This document shows, one piece after another, positions 54,718 through 63,936 of a stretch of 64,000 bases of DNA. Source of the DNA: CAYFZO01 sp965226235. GTDB taxonomy: Bacteria; Pseudomonadota; Gammaproteobacteria; Poriferisulfidales; Oxydemutatoraceae. The stretch lies in NCBI GenBank assembly GCA_965226235.1, contig OZ245335.1, forward strand, positions 1,054,001-1,118,000, read 5' to 3'. The notes under the pieces were generated by a model. The model was not told where the DNA came from, ran no database searches, and saw only the letters and a list, made by a program, of their open reading frames with translations. The position numbers and the translations under genes were made by a program. Numbering within the stretch: position 1 is the stretch's first letter; every line of letters begins with the position of its first letter.

Positions 54718-55793
54718 ACAGGGGCAGGTCCGATCGAGTCCGGACCACCAAACCGATGAACGGCTTCAATCAGAGCCATGACGTTTTCAACCGGCACGTC
54801 AGGCGTGATCCCGTGCCCTAAATTAAATACATGCCCTGGCCCGGGGCCAAAATCGTGGATGATCCTGCGCGCCTCCTCACGAATACGCTGCGGCGATTCG
54901 CACAGAACGGCCGGATCCAGGTTTCCCTGCAAAGCGACTTTATCGCCTACCCGTCTGCGTGCTTCCCCGATATTCGATTCTTGATCTATACCCAATGCGT
55001 CACAGCCGCTATCCGCCATCTCCTCAAACCAGCGACCCTTGCTTCTGGTAAACAGAACGCGCGGGATTATTTTATTCTCATGCGTGCGATACAGCCTTTC
55101 GATCGCGCGTTTGGTCGGCTCCAGCGAAAATGCAGGATATTTACTATCGGATAAAACGCCTCCCCAGGTATCGAAGATCATGACGCATTGGGCGCCGGCT
55201 TCAATCTGCGCGTTCAAATGCGCGGCAACCGCAGCGCTTAGCTTTTCCAGCAACGACCCGAGCAAGCGTGGCCGCTCACGCATCATCTTCAGGATCTGGC
55301 TGAAATCACTGCCGCTTGCACCCTCGATCATATAGACCGCCAACGTCCAGGGACTGCCGACAAAGCCAATGAGCGGCACTTTGCCGTCCAACTCGCTCCT
55401 GACCAGACGAATCGCATCGAGCACGTAGCCGAGGTCTTCCTCGGGGACTGGCTGGCGCAGTGCCGTGAGTGCTTTTTCATCGCGTATCGGATTCCGGAAC
55501 CTGGGTCCCTGCCCCTCGATGAATTCCAGTTCAAGCCCCATCGCTTCAGGAATCACCAGGATATCGGAAAAAATGATCGCGGCGTCGAAATCGAAACGCT
55601 CAAGCGGCTGTAGCGTAACCTCACAAACGAGTTCCGGTGTTTTGCAAAGTGTCAGAAAGTCTCGCGCCTGCTCGCGCACCCTCCGATACTCTGGAAGATA
55701 ACGCCCGGCCTGGCGCATAATCCAGATCGGTGTCCTGTCAACGGGTTGCTTCAGTAGCGCGTTGATCAAGCGATGGTTGCCTGATTCACCCAT
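54714..55793 (-). CDS. hemE: Uroporphyrinogen decarboxylase
   Basis: HemE removes four carboxyls from uroporphyrinogen III to give coproporphyrinogen III in haem synthesis. The 359-residue protein has the N-terminal PIWIMRQAGRYLPEYR, FDFDAAIIFSDILVIPEAMG, FDTWGGVLS and GNLDPAVL, all hallmarks. ATG 55793 (MGESGNHRLINALLKQP) was chosen, 4 bases after the gltD stop; the open frame upstream lies within gltD. Confidence 0.96.
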   Translation of the reverse strand: MGESGNHRLINALLKQPVDRTPIWIMRQAGRYLPEYRRVREQARDFLTLCKTPELVCEVTLQPLERFDFDAAIIFSDILVIPEAMGLELEFIEGQGPRFRNPIRDEKALTALRQPVPEEDLGYVLDAIRLVRSELDGKVPLIGFVGSPWTLAVYMIEGASGSDFSQILKMMRERPRLLGSLLEKLSAAVAAHLNAQIEAGAQCVMIFDTWGGVLSDSKYPAFSLEPTKRAIERLYRTHENKIIPRVLFTRSKGRWFEEMADSGCDALGIDQESNIGEARRRVGDKVALQGNLDPAVLCESPQRIREEARRIIHDFGPGPGHVFNLGHGITPDVPVENVMALIEAVHRFGGPDSIGPAPV

Positions 55794-55797
55794 ACGA

Positions 55798-57219
55798 TCA
55801 TAATTCCAGATGCTCGATGATTCCTTCCGCCGCCTGCCTGCCTTCAAACACGGCGGTGACAACGAGGTCGGCACCCCTGACCATGTCGCCTCCGGCAAAT
55901 ACCCTTGGATTGGAGGTCTGGAATTTTCGCCCCTCGTCATTTCCAACGACAACGACACGACCGTCGGTGTAAATATCTATCCCAAAGTCTTCAAACCATT
56001 CCGCGGGACTGGGTCGAAACCCGAAAGCGATGATGACCTGGTCTGCCGGCATGATTTCTTCGCTGCCGGCAACCGGTTCCGCGCGTTTTCGCCCGCGGCT
56101 GTCGGGAGCACCCAGTTTGGTCGTAACAAACCGAACGCCTTCGACCTTGCCGTCGCCGACAATCTCGATCGGTTGCCGGTTGAATACGAACGAGACGCCT
56201 TCTTCCTTTGCCATAACCACTTCATGGCGCGATCCCGGCATATTCTCTTCGTCCCGGCGGTAGACGCAGGTGACTTTTTTTGCTTGCTGACGCACCGCCG
56301 TACGGTTGCAATCCATCGCCGTATCGCCGCCACCCAGGACAATGACGCGCTGTCCCCGCATATCGACAAAACGATCGTCGCAGGCAGAAACCCGCATTTG
56401 CCGGGAAACGTTCGCTATCAGGTAAGGCAAAGCTTCATGTACGCCTTCGATACCCTCGCCGGGGAAGCCTCCACGCATCGCGGTGTAAGTCCCCATGCCC
56501 AGAAATACAGCATCGTACTCTTCAAGCAGGCACTCGAATGCAAGGTCTTTGCCGATCTCCGTACGCAACCGAAACTCGACACCCATTTCTTCGAGGATTT
56601 TTCGCCGGGTTAAAACAACCTGCTTTTCCAGCTTGAACGGCGGGATACCAAACGTCAGCAACCCACCTATTTCCGGGTAGCGATCGAAAACCACCGCGTT
56701 GATACCATTTCTGGTCAACACATCGGCGCAGGCAAGGCCTGCAGGGCCAGCGCCAACGATGGCAACCCGCTTGTCGGTCCACTGGACCTGGGAGAGATCC
56801 GGACGCCAGCCGGATTCAAGGGCTTTGTCGGTAATGTACTTTTCAACCGCACCGATCGTAACGGCACCAAACCCGTCGTTCAAAGTACAGGCTCCTTCGC
56901 AGAGACGGTCATGAGGACAAATGCGGCCGCAAATCTCCGGCAACGAATTGGTCTCGTGGCACATCTCCACCGCCTCTATCAACCTGCCTTCCTCAACCAG
57001 CTTCAGCCAGTTCGGGATGTAGTTATGAACGGGACATTTCCACTCGCAGTAGGGATTCCCGCATCCGATGCACCGCTCCGATTGCTGCGCCGCCTGTTCG
57101 GGATCGAAGTGACCGTAGACTTCTCGATAATCCTGCAGACGAACTTCGACCGCTGCCTTGGACGGGGTACGCCTCGGCAGGTTCAGAAATTTCATGTTAT
57201 CCGCCATGGATGCAAGCAA
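55798..57219 (-). CDS. gltD: Glutamate synthase small subunit
   Basis: GltD supplies electrons from NADPH to GltB through FAD and 4Fe-4S clusters. The protein has the N-terminal cysteine motifs SERCIGCGNPYCEWKCPVHNYIPNW and ICPHDRLCEGACT, FAD site VAIVGAGPAGLACADVL and the NADPH site VIVLGGGDTAMDCNR. Starts are possible at 57219, 57207 and 57195; the last has GGCGGA close upstream. It is followed closely by hemE. gltB lies 8 kb away beyond the PBP1A and aro genes. Confidence 0.95.
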   Translation of the reverse strand: MLASMADNMKFLNLPRRTPSKAAVEVRLQDYREVYGHFDPEQAAQQSERCIGCGNPYCEWKCPVHNYIPNWLKLVEEGRLIEAVEMCHETNSLPEICGRICPHDRLCEGACTLNDGFGAVTIGAVEKYITDKALESGWRPDLSQVQWTDKRVAIVGAGPAGLACADVLTRNGINAVVFDRYPEIGGLLTFGIPPFKLEKQVVLTRRKILEEMGVEFRLRTEIGKDLAFECLLEEYDAVFLGMGTYTAMRGGFPGEGIEGVHEALPYLIANVSRQMRVSACDDRFVDMRGQRVIVLGGGDTAMDCNRTAVRQQAKKVTCVYRRDEENMPGSRHEVVMAKEEGVSFVFNRQPIEIVGDGKVEGVRFVTTKLGAPDSRGRKRAEPVAGSEEIMPADQVIIAFGFRPSPAEWFEDFGIDIYTDGRVVVVGNDEGRKFQTSNPRVFAGGDMVRGADLVVTAVFEGRQAAEGIIEHLEL

Positions 57220-57372
57220 TCAACCAGTACCCGCTATCATACAGACAGATACTCATGTTTTGCACTTTGCAGCGCGCCCCACCAAGTGTCAAGCCGCCCG
57301 GGCGCGTGTACAGGCACTGCAAACACTAGTGGAGATGCCCGGAGCCCGCTGTCGACGGCCCCGAGAGGAAGA

Positions 57373-57594
57373 TCAACGATGGTACCTGTTGCTCCGGTGT
57401 GGCATGGCGCTGTTGGTGCGACGTCTTTCCCGCTTCACAGCGGCGTCGGCCTTGCGCTTGCGCACGGTGGTGGGCTTTTCGTGGAACTCGCGCTTTCTGA
57501 CCTCGGTCAACACCCCGGCTTTCTCGCACGACCTGCGGAAACGCCTGAGCGCGACGTCAAAAGGCTCGCTTTCCTTTACTTTTATTCCGGGCAC
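57373..57594 (-). CDS. rpsU: 30S ribosomal protein S21
   Basis: S21 helps the 30S subunit begin translation. The 73-residue basic protein begins MPGIKVKESEPFDVALRRF and continues KRSCEKAGVL-like RRSCEKAGVLTEVRKREF, matching the family well, with a diverged C-terminus. It starts at GTG 57594 with AGGAAAGA upstream. In most gammaproteobacteria rpsU precedes dnaG; here it stands alone next to gltD. Confidence 0.93.
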   Translation of the reverse strand: MPGIKVKESEPFDVALRRFRRSCEKAGVLTEVRKREFHEKPTTVRKRKADAAVKRERRRTNSAMPHRSNRYHR

Positions 57595-57629
57595 TCTTTC
57601 CTACCATGATGATTCTTGATCGACGGTGG

Positions 57630-57673
57630 ATTATACAGCCCCAGACAAGGTATGCAAAACACCCGTCGTATAA
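57630..57673. promoter_or_regulatory. Divergent -10 elements between rpsU and metX
   Basis: On the minus strand TATAAT at 57635-57630 with TTGCAT 16 bp upstream could drive rpsU. On the plus strand TATAAT at 57668-57673 could drive metX. Their -35 boxes are weak. Confidence 0.45.
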
Positions 57674-57719
57674 TCGGGCAACCTTCACCGTACCAGGAAC
57701 AATGACACTGGAATAAAGG

Positions 57720-58871
57720 ATGCCGGACACCATACCACCAGACTCCGTCGGGCTGGTCAAACCCCGCCAGATCAATATACGACGTGAGCTACCACTCGAC
57801 TGCGGAAGCAGGTTGCCGGAATTTTCCCTTTCCTACGAGACTTATGGGCAACTGAACCCGGCAAAAAGCAACGCGATCCTGGTTTGCCACGCGCTGTCCA
57901 GCGACCAGCACGCGGCGGGATACCACTCGATGGACGATAAGAAGCCCGGGTGGTGGGACGTCTGTATAGGCCCGGGCAAGCCGCTGGATACCAACAAGTT
58001 CTACGTGGTGGCACCAAACAATATCGGCGGCTGCAAAGGAAGCACCGGGCCAAACACGGCCAATCCGGCCGGCGGCGGATTATACGCCGCGAGCTTTCCC
58101 ATCGTCACCGTTGCCGACTGGGTGAAAAGCCAGAGCTACCTTGCGGACGCGCTGGGCATCAAGTGCTGGGCCGCCGTGGTCGGAGGCAGCCTCGGCGGCA
58201 TGCAAGCGATGCAGTGGGCAATAGATTATCCCGACCGCTTGCGCTATGCGGTAATCATCGCTGCCGCGGCAAAGCTGTCGGCACAGAACATCGCGTTCAA
58301 CGAAGTGGCAAGGCAGGCCATCATTTCCGACCCAGCCTTCAAGGGTGGAAATTATTACGCGCACGGACAACCACGGAAAGGGCTGATGCTGGCACGGATG
58401 CTGGGTCATATCACCTATCTTTCAGAAGACGCGATGCGCAGGAAGTTTGGCCGCGAGCAGCGCGAAAACAAGCTTGGCTTTGGTTTCGACGTCGATTTCC
58501 AGGTCGAGAGCTATCTTCGCCATCAAGGAGAGTCTTTCGTCGACCGCTTCGACGCGAATACCTATCTGCTAATGACCAAAGTGCTGGATTATTTTGATCC
58601 GGCTTCCGACTACGATAACGATTTATCGAAAGCCTTCATGAAAACCAGCGCAAAATTCCTGGTGCTGTCTTTCACAACCGACTGGCGCTTTGCACCAGAG
58701 CGTTCGCGCGAAATCGTCAGGGCCCTGCTGGCGGCAGGCAAGCCGGTCAGCTATGCCGAGGTTGAAACGCCCGATGGGCACGACGCGTTTCTGAAGCCAA
58801 TACCGGATTACCTGGCAATCTTCGGCGCCTATATGGAAAACGTCAGTTCGGAGATAAGCAGTGCGGGTTGA
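57720..58871 (+). CDS. metX: Homoserine O-acyltransferase MetX
   Basis: MetX acylates homoserine with acetyl- or succinyl-CoA to start methionine synthesis. The 383-residue alpha/beta-hydrolase has ILVCHALSSDQH, the nucleophile in VVGGSLGGMQAMQW (Ser near 156), LVLSFTTDWRFAP with the acid residue, and PDGHDAFL with the catalytic His. The acyl donor cannot be told from this reading. It overlaps metW by 11 bases. Confidence 0.95.
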   Translation: MPDTIPPDSVGLVKPRQINIRRELPLDCGSRLPEFSLSYETYGQLNPAKSNAILVCHALSSDQHAAGYHSMDDKKPGWWDVCIGPGKPLDTNKFYVVAPNNIGGCKGSTGPNTANPAGGGLYAASFPIVTVADWVKSQSYLADALGIKCWAAVVGGSLGGMQAMQWAIDYPDRLRYAVIIAAAAKLSAQNIAFNEVARQAIISDPAFKGGNYYAHGQPRKGLMLARMLGHITYLSEDAMRRKFGREQRENKLGFGFDVDFQVESYLRHQGESFVDRFDANTYLLMTKVLDYFDPASDYDNDLSKAFMKTSAKFLVLSFTTDWRFAPERSREIVRALLAAGKPVSYAEVETPDGHDAFLKPIPDYLAIFGAYMENVSSEISSAG

Positions 58872-59457
58872 TCTGGAAATTATTCACGATTGGATCCAGC
58901 CGGGATCAAGTGTGCTTGACCTTGGCTGCGGAGACGGCAGCTTGCTGGACAATCTTGCCAGGGTGCGTGGTATAGAAGGGGTTGGACTGGAGATAGACAT
59001 TGGCAACATCGCTCGGTGCATCAAACGAGGCGTTAACGTGATTCAAGCAGATCTGGACAAGGGTTTATCCGACTATTTCCAACGCCGGCGTTTCGATTAC
59101 GTGGTAATGACGCAAACGCTGCAGGCGATCCACCGTCCGGCAAAACTGCTCAACGAAATGCTCGGCATTGGCAGGGAGGGCATCGTCACGTTTCCCAACA
59201 TGGGGTATTGGGAAAGTCGCTCCCAGTTGTTTTTCAAGGGAACGATGCCGATGACCAAGGCCTTGCCCGCAAACTGGTTTGACACTGAAAATATTCACCT
59301 GTGCACCATCAAGGATTTCGAAAACCTCTGCCGGGACAGTAGCATCCGCATCCTCGAGCGCATCGCGGTGGACCATGCCCACAGGGGCGGCTTCGGCACT
59401 CGCCTGATACCCAATCTGGTTGGAGAAATCGCCGTATATCGAATCACCCGCTATTGA
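58861..59457 (+). CDS. metW: Methionine biosynthesis protein MetW
   Basis: MetW is a methyltransferase-like protein that partners MetX in many proteobacteria. The 198-residue protein has the SAM-type motif SVLDLGCGDGSLLDNL, MTQTLQAIHRPAKLLNEM and FPNMGYWESR, all typical. It starts at GTG 58861 inside the end of metX and converges with the TerB-like gene. Confidence 0.95.
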   Translation: MRVDLEIIHDWIQPGSSVLDLGCGDGSLLDNLARVRGIEGVGLEIDIGNIARCIKRGVNVIQADLDKGLSDYFQRRRFDYVVMTQTLQAIHRPAKLLNEMLGIGREGIVTFPNMGYWESRSQLFFKGTMPMTKALPANWFDTENIHLCTIKDFENLCRDSSIRILERIAVDHAHRGGFGTRLIPNLVGEIAVYRITRY

Positions 59458-59494
59458 CCGGCGACCACCCGAGGGAAAGCAACCGGCGCCACGA

Positions 59495-59944
59495 TCACCC
59501 CTTGCTTGCCCGATAACGCCCCCGAACAAAATGCACGTGCGTTACATGCAATAAATCGGCTATTTTTCTGATCCGGTGTTCTTCGTGCGGATCCAGACTG
59601 CCGTCCGCATAAGCGATGGACCACAAGTCTTCGACCAACTGAACCTTGCCTCCGGGGGACATGTGTTCGTTGACAATAGTCAGGTATTCATGCATCGACA
59701 CGCTTTGCCGCTGCTCAGCAACGGCGCTACCCAGCAGTGCCTCAGCCTCGGCGGCACTCAGGCCGTAGCGCTGCGCCAGCCGCGCAGAAGCCGCTTTCAG
59801 CTCCCTTTGGTCGATCTCAAAATCAGCGTGGCTGACCTCGACCAGCAATACCGCGTTGGCCAACTGAAGCGCACGCTGCTCATTGTCTTCCTGCGATTGC
59901 CTCGGGCGCTGCAACGCTCCCTTGAGTTTTTCAATCAATGACAT
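59495..59944 (-). CDS. TerB-family (tellurite-resistance-like) protein
   Basis: The 149-residue protein is a helical TerB-like domain, with acidic metal-type motifs HADFEIDQRE and SIAYADGSLDPHEEHRIRKIADLL. Members are soluble and widespread; most do not act on tellurite. Nothing nearby explains its job. It converges with metW. Confidence 0.8.
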   Translation of the reverse strand: MSLIEKLKGALQRPRQSQEDNEQRALQLANAVLLVEVSHADFEIDQRELKAASARLAQRYGLSAAEAEALLGSAVAEQRQSVSMHEYLTIVNEHMSPGGKVQLVEDLWSIAYADGSLDPHEEHRIRKIADLLHVTHVHFVRGRYRASKG

Positions 59945-60484
59945 ACCAGTTCAACAAATCGACAGGCCGGATTCCAGTAATGTTTCGATCCTGCTGTCTC
60001 CAGGTCCACCTGAACCTCGCAGCCAGTATCGCGGCAAGCAACACCGCCCGACTCACGCACCCGGCCAAGGTAACATAAGCCGGAAAACCACCCAGGCGTT
60101 TATTTGGTGACAGCCTGACGGTCGCCCACGCAGGTTGGTTATATACCATGAAGCCGATTTTAAGCCAGGCAACTGCCTTGAGACAATCGATCGGATGGAG
60201 GACCGGCAAGCCAGCCTGCTATTTGCCCTGAGGTGACCTGCCTGACTTGGCGCAGATCGCTATGAGACTGCGTCCCGCGATGATCTTTCCCCCGTAATCC
60301 GGTCCATGCGAAGTGAGGATTTTTCCATTCTTCTGACGCGAAAGGCACTCGGATGGTTATGGCATTCGTAGGGGCGACGCATGCCTCGCCCAACAACACG
60401 TCGGTACAAATTCACCCGCAGAGGGCGACACAACCCGGTACAACATGGCCTGCCGGGCACCACCAGCGACGGGGGTGCCGGCTG
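59945..60484. other. Non-coding stretch with dispersed palindrome
   Basis: No convincing gene is seen. The stretch contains the second copy of the palindromic element at 60372-60391. The minus-strand text around 60200-60340 (EEWKNPHFAWTGLRGKDHRGTQSHSDLRQ region) reads open for 79 codons but looks like repeat sequence rather than a gene. Confidence 0.4.
60372..60391. repeat. Dispersed palindromic element, copy 2
   Basis: GGGCGACGCATGCCTCGCCC differs by one base from the perfect palindrome at 14632-14651, and is also preceded by GTAG. Confidence 0.65.
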
Positions 60485-60704
60485 TTACAATGGCGCGGTC
60501 ACTACAATCGGCAACGACCGCATAGCTCACTGGGCTACACGACCTCAGCCGAGTACGCAACACGAGCAGCCTGATAAGATGTTTTTTCCTCAGTTCAAGT
60601 GGACCTATTATCAGGGGGAAGATCAAATGTATTATCAAAACCCCGAGTCATCGCAAGCCGCATGACTCACATAAAACTGTCTCCGATGAGTCCGGGGCGA
60701 ACCA
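60485..60704 (+). pseudogene. IS3-type transposase C-terminal remnant
   Basis: The frame ending at 60574 reads LLQWRGHYNRQRPHSSLGYTTSAEYATRAA, the typical C-terminal end of IS3-family OrfB. The text at 60678-60704 (CTGTCTCCGATGAGTCCGG then GGCGAACCA) resembles the terminal repeat of such elements. The rest of the element is missing upstream. Confidence 0.6.
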
Positions 60705-60747
60705 ATCTGCATTTGATAACGGAGTTGAAGAAAATAAGTCACCTCAA

Positions 60748-62340
60748 ATGAGTTCAGACCATAGCCAACCCGAGCCGACCCCAAACCTGGTACCCCTGCG
60801 TGGGTGCGCGATGAGTGGCTACGGCATGGGATCCTGGACGAAAGTCACCGCATCGCCCATCTCGGAGTTTTTCGGGCAACTCCAGGCACAGGGAACATTG
60901 AACGTTGCGCTGGACAAACCGATGCGGTTTAACCTGGATAAGGCCGTGTTTACTAACAACGAGCGCTATTATTGGGCCGCAGAAATCAATGGGAGTCGTT
61001 GCCTGATTAAAAGAGAGAAAAAAGACCCCTTACATCTCGTTGAAATTCTATCTCCCCATATACTCAGGAAAAAATTTCATTTGAAAGACGGTAGCAGCGT
61101 AGAAATAAAGGTCCCCTCCGATTCCATCCAGAAACTATCCTGGGAGACCAAAGTAATCTGGAGCATTTTCTGGCAAGGAAGAAGCACCTGGCATTACCGC
61201 AGAACCTATCGAGTGCTGATAGGGCCATTCTGGCTACTTCGCAGGCGGGCGTGTCAATCAGTCGATTACCGACCCAGGCTATGGAGTTCAAAAAAGCTTC
61301 GGGCCGATACTTCAATCTGCCACATCAATCTGGCGCGCAACCGGAATTTGCGCGGAGGTGAACGGCAGACAGAACTCCTGGTCAAGGCACTTGCCACCGA
61401 GGGAATCCCGAGGCAAGGCATCATCGTACTGCAACATGGTCCTTTGGCAAACCGACTTCAAAACAGTGCAAATCTGGAAGTTTGTCGAGTACGTAACCGG
61501 TTGTCAGCACTATTCGCGTGTCGGGGTGCGTCCCTGCTACACGCGCATGAAGCGCATGCAGCTCAGGTGGCATACGCTGCCGCCAGACTGTTTGGCGCAC
61601 GGTACCTGATTACGCGTCGGCTGACGAAACCTGTTCGCTCCAATCCATACAGCACTGCCGTATACCGGAACGCGCAGACTGTAGTTGCCTTGACAGAAGC
61701 GAGCGAGGAAAGCCTTCGGGGACATTTCCCGATCACCCGCATTCCAGATGCGTGGAATCCGGAACCTGCCGATCCTGATGCCATACGTGAAATCAAGGAA
61801 AAATTTGCGGGCAAATTTCTCATCGGATATGTCGCCGCGATGGACGGCCCGGAAAAAGGGCATGCCGTCCTGCTCGAAGCAGCGAGAATTCTGCAACAGG
61901 ATTCGCCCGGCATCCAGTTTCTTTTGCTTGGGAGCGGCAGCCTGGAAGAAAAACTCCAGCGTCAGGCCAGGGATGTAAGCAATGTGTATTTCGCCGGCTG
62001 GGTCGACAATCCTGTAACGTGGATTCGCGCTTTTGATCTCTTCGCCTTTCCTTCGTTGGTTGAGGCACTGGGGTCCAACCTGCTGGATGCGTTGCACGCA
62101 GGTGTACCTGTCGTAGCAAGCCGCGTGGATGGGATTCCGGAAATTGTCACTGATCGTTGCGGGGTATTGGTTCCCCCTGGAGATGCGAAAGCACTGGCAA
62201 AACAGTTGGGGCAGTTGTATCGATCACGGGAGTTGAGACAGAGCTTATCCGAGAAGGGAATGGAAAGAGCGAAACAATACAGCCCTGAACTGATGGCGAG
62301 AAAGTATATGGAAATCTACCGGGACCTTGGATTGACCTGA
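60748..62340 (+). CDS. GT4 glycosyltransferase with riboflavin-kinase-like N-terminal domain
   Basis: The C-terminal 330 residues are a GT4 transferase (ICHINLARNRNLRGGERQTELL, GYVAAMDGPEKGHAVLLEAA, FAGWVDNPVTWIRAFDLFAFPSLVEALGSNLLDAL). Residues about 15-125 resemble the DUF120/archaeal CTP-dependent riboflavin kinase barrel: GTLNVALDKP and LHLVEILSPHILRKKFHLKDGSSVEIKV match its pattern. A basic middle part (STWHYRRTYRVLIGPFW) links them. The first domain could bind a nucleotide or lipid-linked ligand. The fusion and its role are unknown to me. It lies after an IS remnant. Confidence 0.8.
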   Translation: MSSDHSQPEPTPNLVPLRGCAMSGYGMGSWTKVTASPISEFFGQLQAQGTLNVALDKPMRFNLDKAVFTNNERYYWAAEINGSRCLIKREKKDPLHLVEILSPHILRKKFHLKDGSSVEIKVPSDSIQKLSWETKVIWSIFWQGRSTWHYRRTYRVLIGPFWLLRRRACQSVDYRPRLWSSKKLRADTSICHINLARNRNLRGGERQTELLVKALATEGIPRQGIIVLQHGPLANRLQNSANLEVCRVRNRLSALFACRGASLLHAHEAHAAQVAYAAARLFGARYLITRRLTKPVRSNPYSTAVYRNAQTVVALTEASEESLRGHFPITRIPDAWNPEPADPDAIREIKEKFAGKFLIGYVAAMDGPEKGHAVLLEAARILQQDSPGIQFLLLGSGSLEEKLQRQARDVSNVYFAGWVDNPVTWIRAFDLFAFPSLVEALGSNLLDALHAGVPVVASRVDGIPEIVTDRCGVLVPPGDAKALAKQLGQLYRSRELRQSLSEKGMERAKQYSPELMARKYMEIYRDLGLT

Positions 62341-62655
62341 AACCAGGACAGGCACGCCTCGTTGCGCTGAAAATGCCTGCCTTCTATCCCGAAGGGGCCG
62401 ACGTCCCGTCCTGCAAAAACGTGAAAGGCATGAACCCGATCGTCACGGGTCATGCGTCTGTCAGTTCCTCAGCCGTCACCGCCATGAGTTTGAAATAACG
62501 TGTCGAGTCTGAAAGGGGTTATCGTCACGACAGCCTGCTCATGCGAATTTTCAGCCGCCAGCCGAACTGCTGGACTCTGCTCAGGCAACGGGGTAAGTCA
62601 TAGCGTGGGGGGTGAATCAAGCGAGTGTGACCTCATCCCCATGTAATATAATACG
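62341..62655. other. Non-coding stretch with a TATAAT at its end
   Basis: No gene is seen in these 315 bases. TATAAT at 62647-62652 stands so close to the next gene that transcripts would have almost no leader. Confidence 0.45.
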
Positions 62656-63090
62656 GTGCCAATGGAATGCTCCAACGCCCATCTCGGAAACATACCCGTA
62701 CGCGTCGAAGCAGGCGTCAAGCTGACAGCGGAAAACAAATGCGGTTTCTGCACCAACAGCAAATGTTGCCTGTATATAACCCAGGCGATCGACACGCCGA
62801 GAAGCAAGCAGGACTTCGAACATCTGCTGTGGCAAGTCTCTCACGGCAACGTAAGAGTGTACAAGGACGAGGACGGTTGGTACCTGCTGTTTGAAACGCG
62901 TTGCACCCATTTGCGCCCGGGCGGTCTGTGCGGCATATATGAGCAGCGCCCTCAAGTCTGCCGCGATTACAACAACGATCATTGTGAATTCGATGAGCCT
63001 GCCGAAAACGGATTCATCCTGCATTTCACCGACTACGAGTCGCTGTTGATTTACTGCAAGAAGCGCTTCAAGCGGTGGGCACGCGGTTGA
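62656..63090 (+). CDS. YkgJ-type cysteine-cluster protein
   Basis: The 144-residue protein has many cysteines in the YkgJ/Fe-S or zinc cluster pattern: CGFCTNSKCC, CTHLRPGGLCGIYEQRPQVCRDYNNDHC. These bind a metal cluster in family members; function is not known. The start is GTG 62656 or ATG 62662. Its TGA overlaps the ATG of cysQ by one base, so the two are likely co-translated. Confidence 0.82.
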   Translation: MPMECSNAHLGNIPVRVEAGVKLTAENKCGFCTNSKCCLYITQAIDTPRSKQDFEHLLWQVSHGNVRVYKDEDGWYLLFETRCTHLRPGGLCGIYEQRPQVCRDYNNDHCEFDEPAENGFILHFTDYESLLIYCKKRFKRWARG

Positions 63091-63935
63091 TGCCGATCCC
63101 TCTGCCGCCTTCACTGGATCTCGAAACGCTGCTGGGGCATGTGGTGGCGATCGCAGAAAAAGCCGCCGTCGGCGTATGCCGGATCTATCGACGTAACTTT
63201 ACGGTGGATTACAAGGACGACAAATCGCCCCTGACCGAGGCCGATCTGTTCGCGCACGAGATGATCCAGGAAAGACTGACGCAAATCACCCCGCAACTGC
63301 CGATACTTTCCGAAGAAAGCGGAGACATCTCCTTTGAGGAGCGCGCGGCCTGGGAAACCTATTGGTTGGTTGATCCGCTCGACGGTACCCGCGAGTTCAT
63401 CAACAAACGCGATGATTTCACGGTCAACATTGCCTTGATTCACCGCCACCGCTCAGTGTTGGGGGTCGTTTACGTGCCGGTGATGCAGACCTGCTACATG
63501 GCGACGTTCGGGAAGGGGGCCCGCAAGCGTACTGCCGAGGGGGAAGAGCATACGATACGGGCGCGTGATAGCGCACGGGATGATGGGCCGGTCATCGCCG
63601 TCAGCATTTCGCACACCGGCGCCACGACCGAAAAGTTCCTGGCCGAGATAGGCAGACACAGCCTGGTGCGCCGTGGAAGTCTGCTCAAATGCTGCCTGAT
63701 CGCCGAAGGAAATGCCGATTTTTATCCTCGGTTCGGCAAAACCGGCGAATGGGATACCGCCGCCGGACAGTGCATACTCGAAGAATCCGGCGGTGCACTG
63801 ACCGATTTTTCAGGCGCTCCGCTTCGGTATAACACGCGGCAGTCATTGATCAATCCTCCTTTTGTCGCCTGTGGGCCCGCGGCGCCCGACTGGCAGGAGG
63901 CGATGCAACGCATCGATGGGATCAAGCGCGACTGA
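63090..63935 (+). CDS. cysQ: 3'(2'),5'-bisphosphate nucleotidase CysQ
   Basis: CysQ hydrolyses PAP to AMP and phosphate, clearing a by-product of sulfate assimilation. The 281-residue inositol-monophosphatase-fold protein has DDKSPLTEADLFAH, ILSEES, the metal site VDPLDGTREFI and GEWDTAAGQCILEESGG. ATG 63090 was chosen because it aligns with the family and overlaps the previous stop as TGATG. Confidence 0.94.
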   Translation: MPIPLPPSLDLETLLGHVVAIAEKAAVGVCRIYRRNFTVDYKDDKSPLTEADLFAHEMIQERLTQITPQLPILSEESGDISFEERAAWETYWLVDPLDGTREFINKRDDFTVNIALIHRHRSVLGVVYVPVMQTCYMATFGKGARKRTAEGEEHTIRARDSARDDGPVIAVSISHTGATTEKFLAEIGRHSLVRRGSLLKCCLIAEGNADFYPRFGKTGEWDTAAGQCILEESGGALTDFSGAPLRYNTRQSLINPPFVACGPAAPDWQEAMQRIDGIKRD

Positions 63936-63936
63936 C

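Noticed and set aside
60160..60399. 79-codon frame on the minus strand
   Set aside because: It covers the dispersed palindrome and repeat-like sequence, has no ribosome binding site and no recognisable domain.
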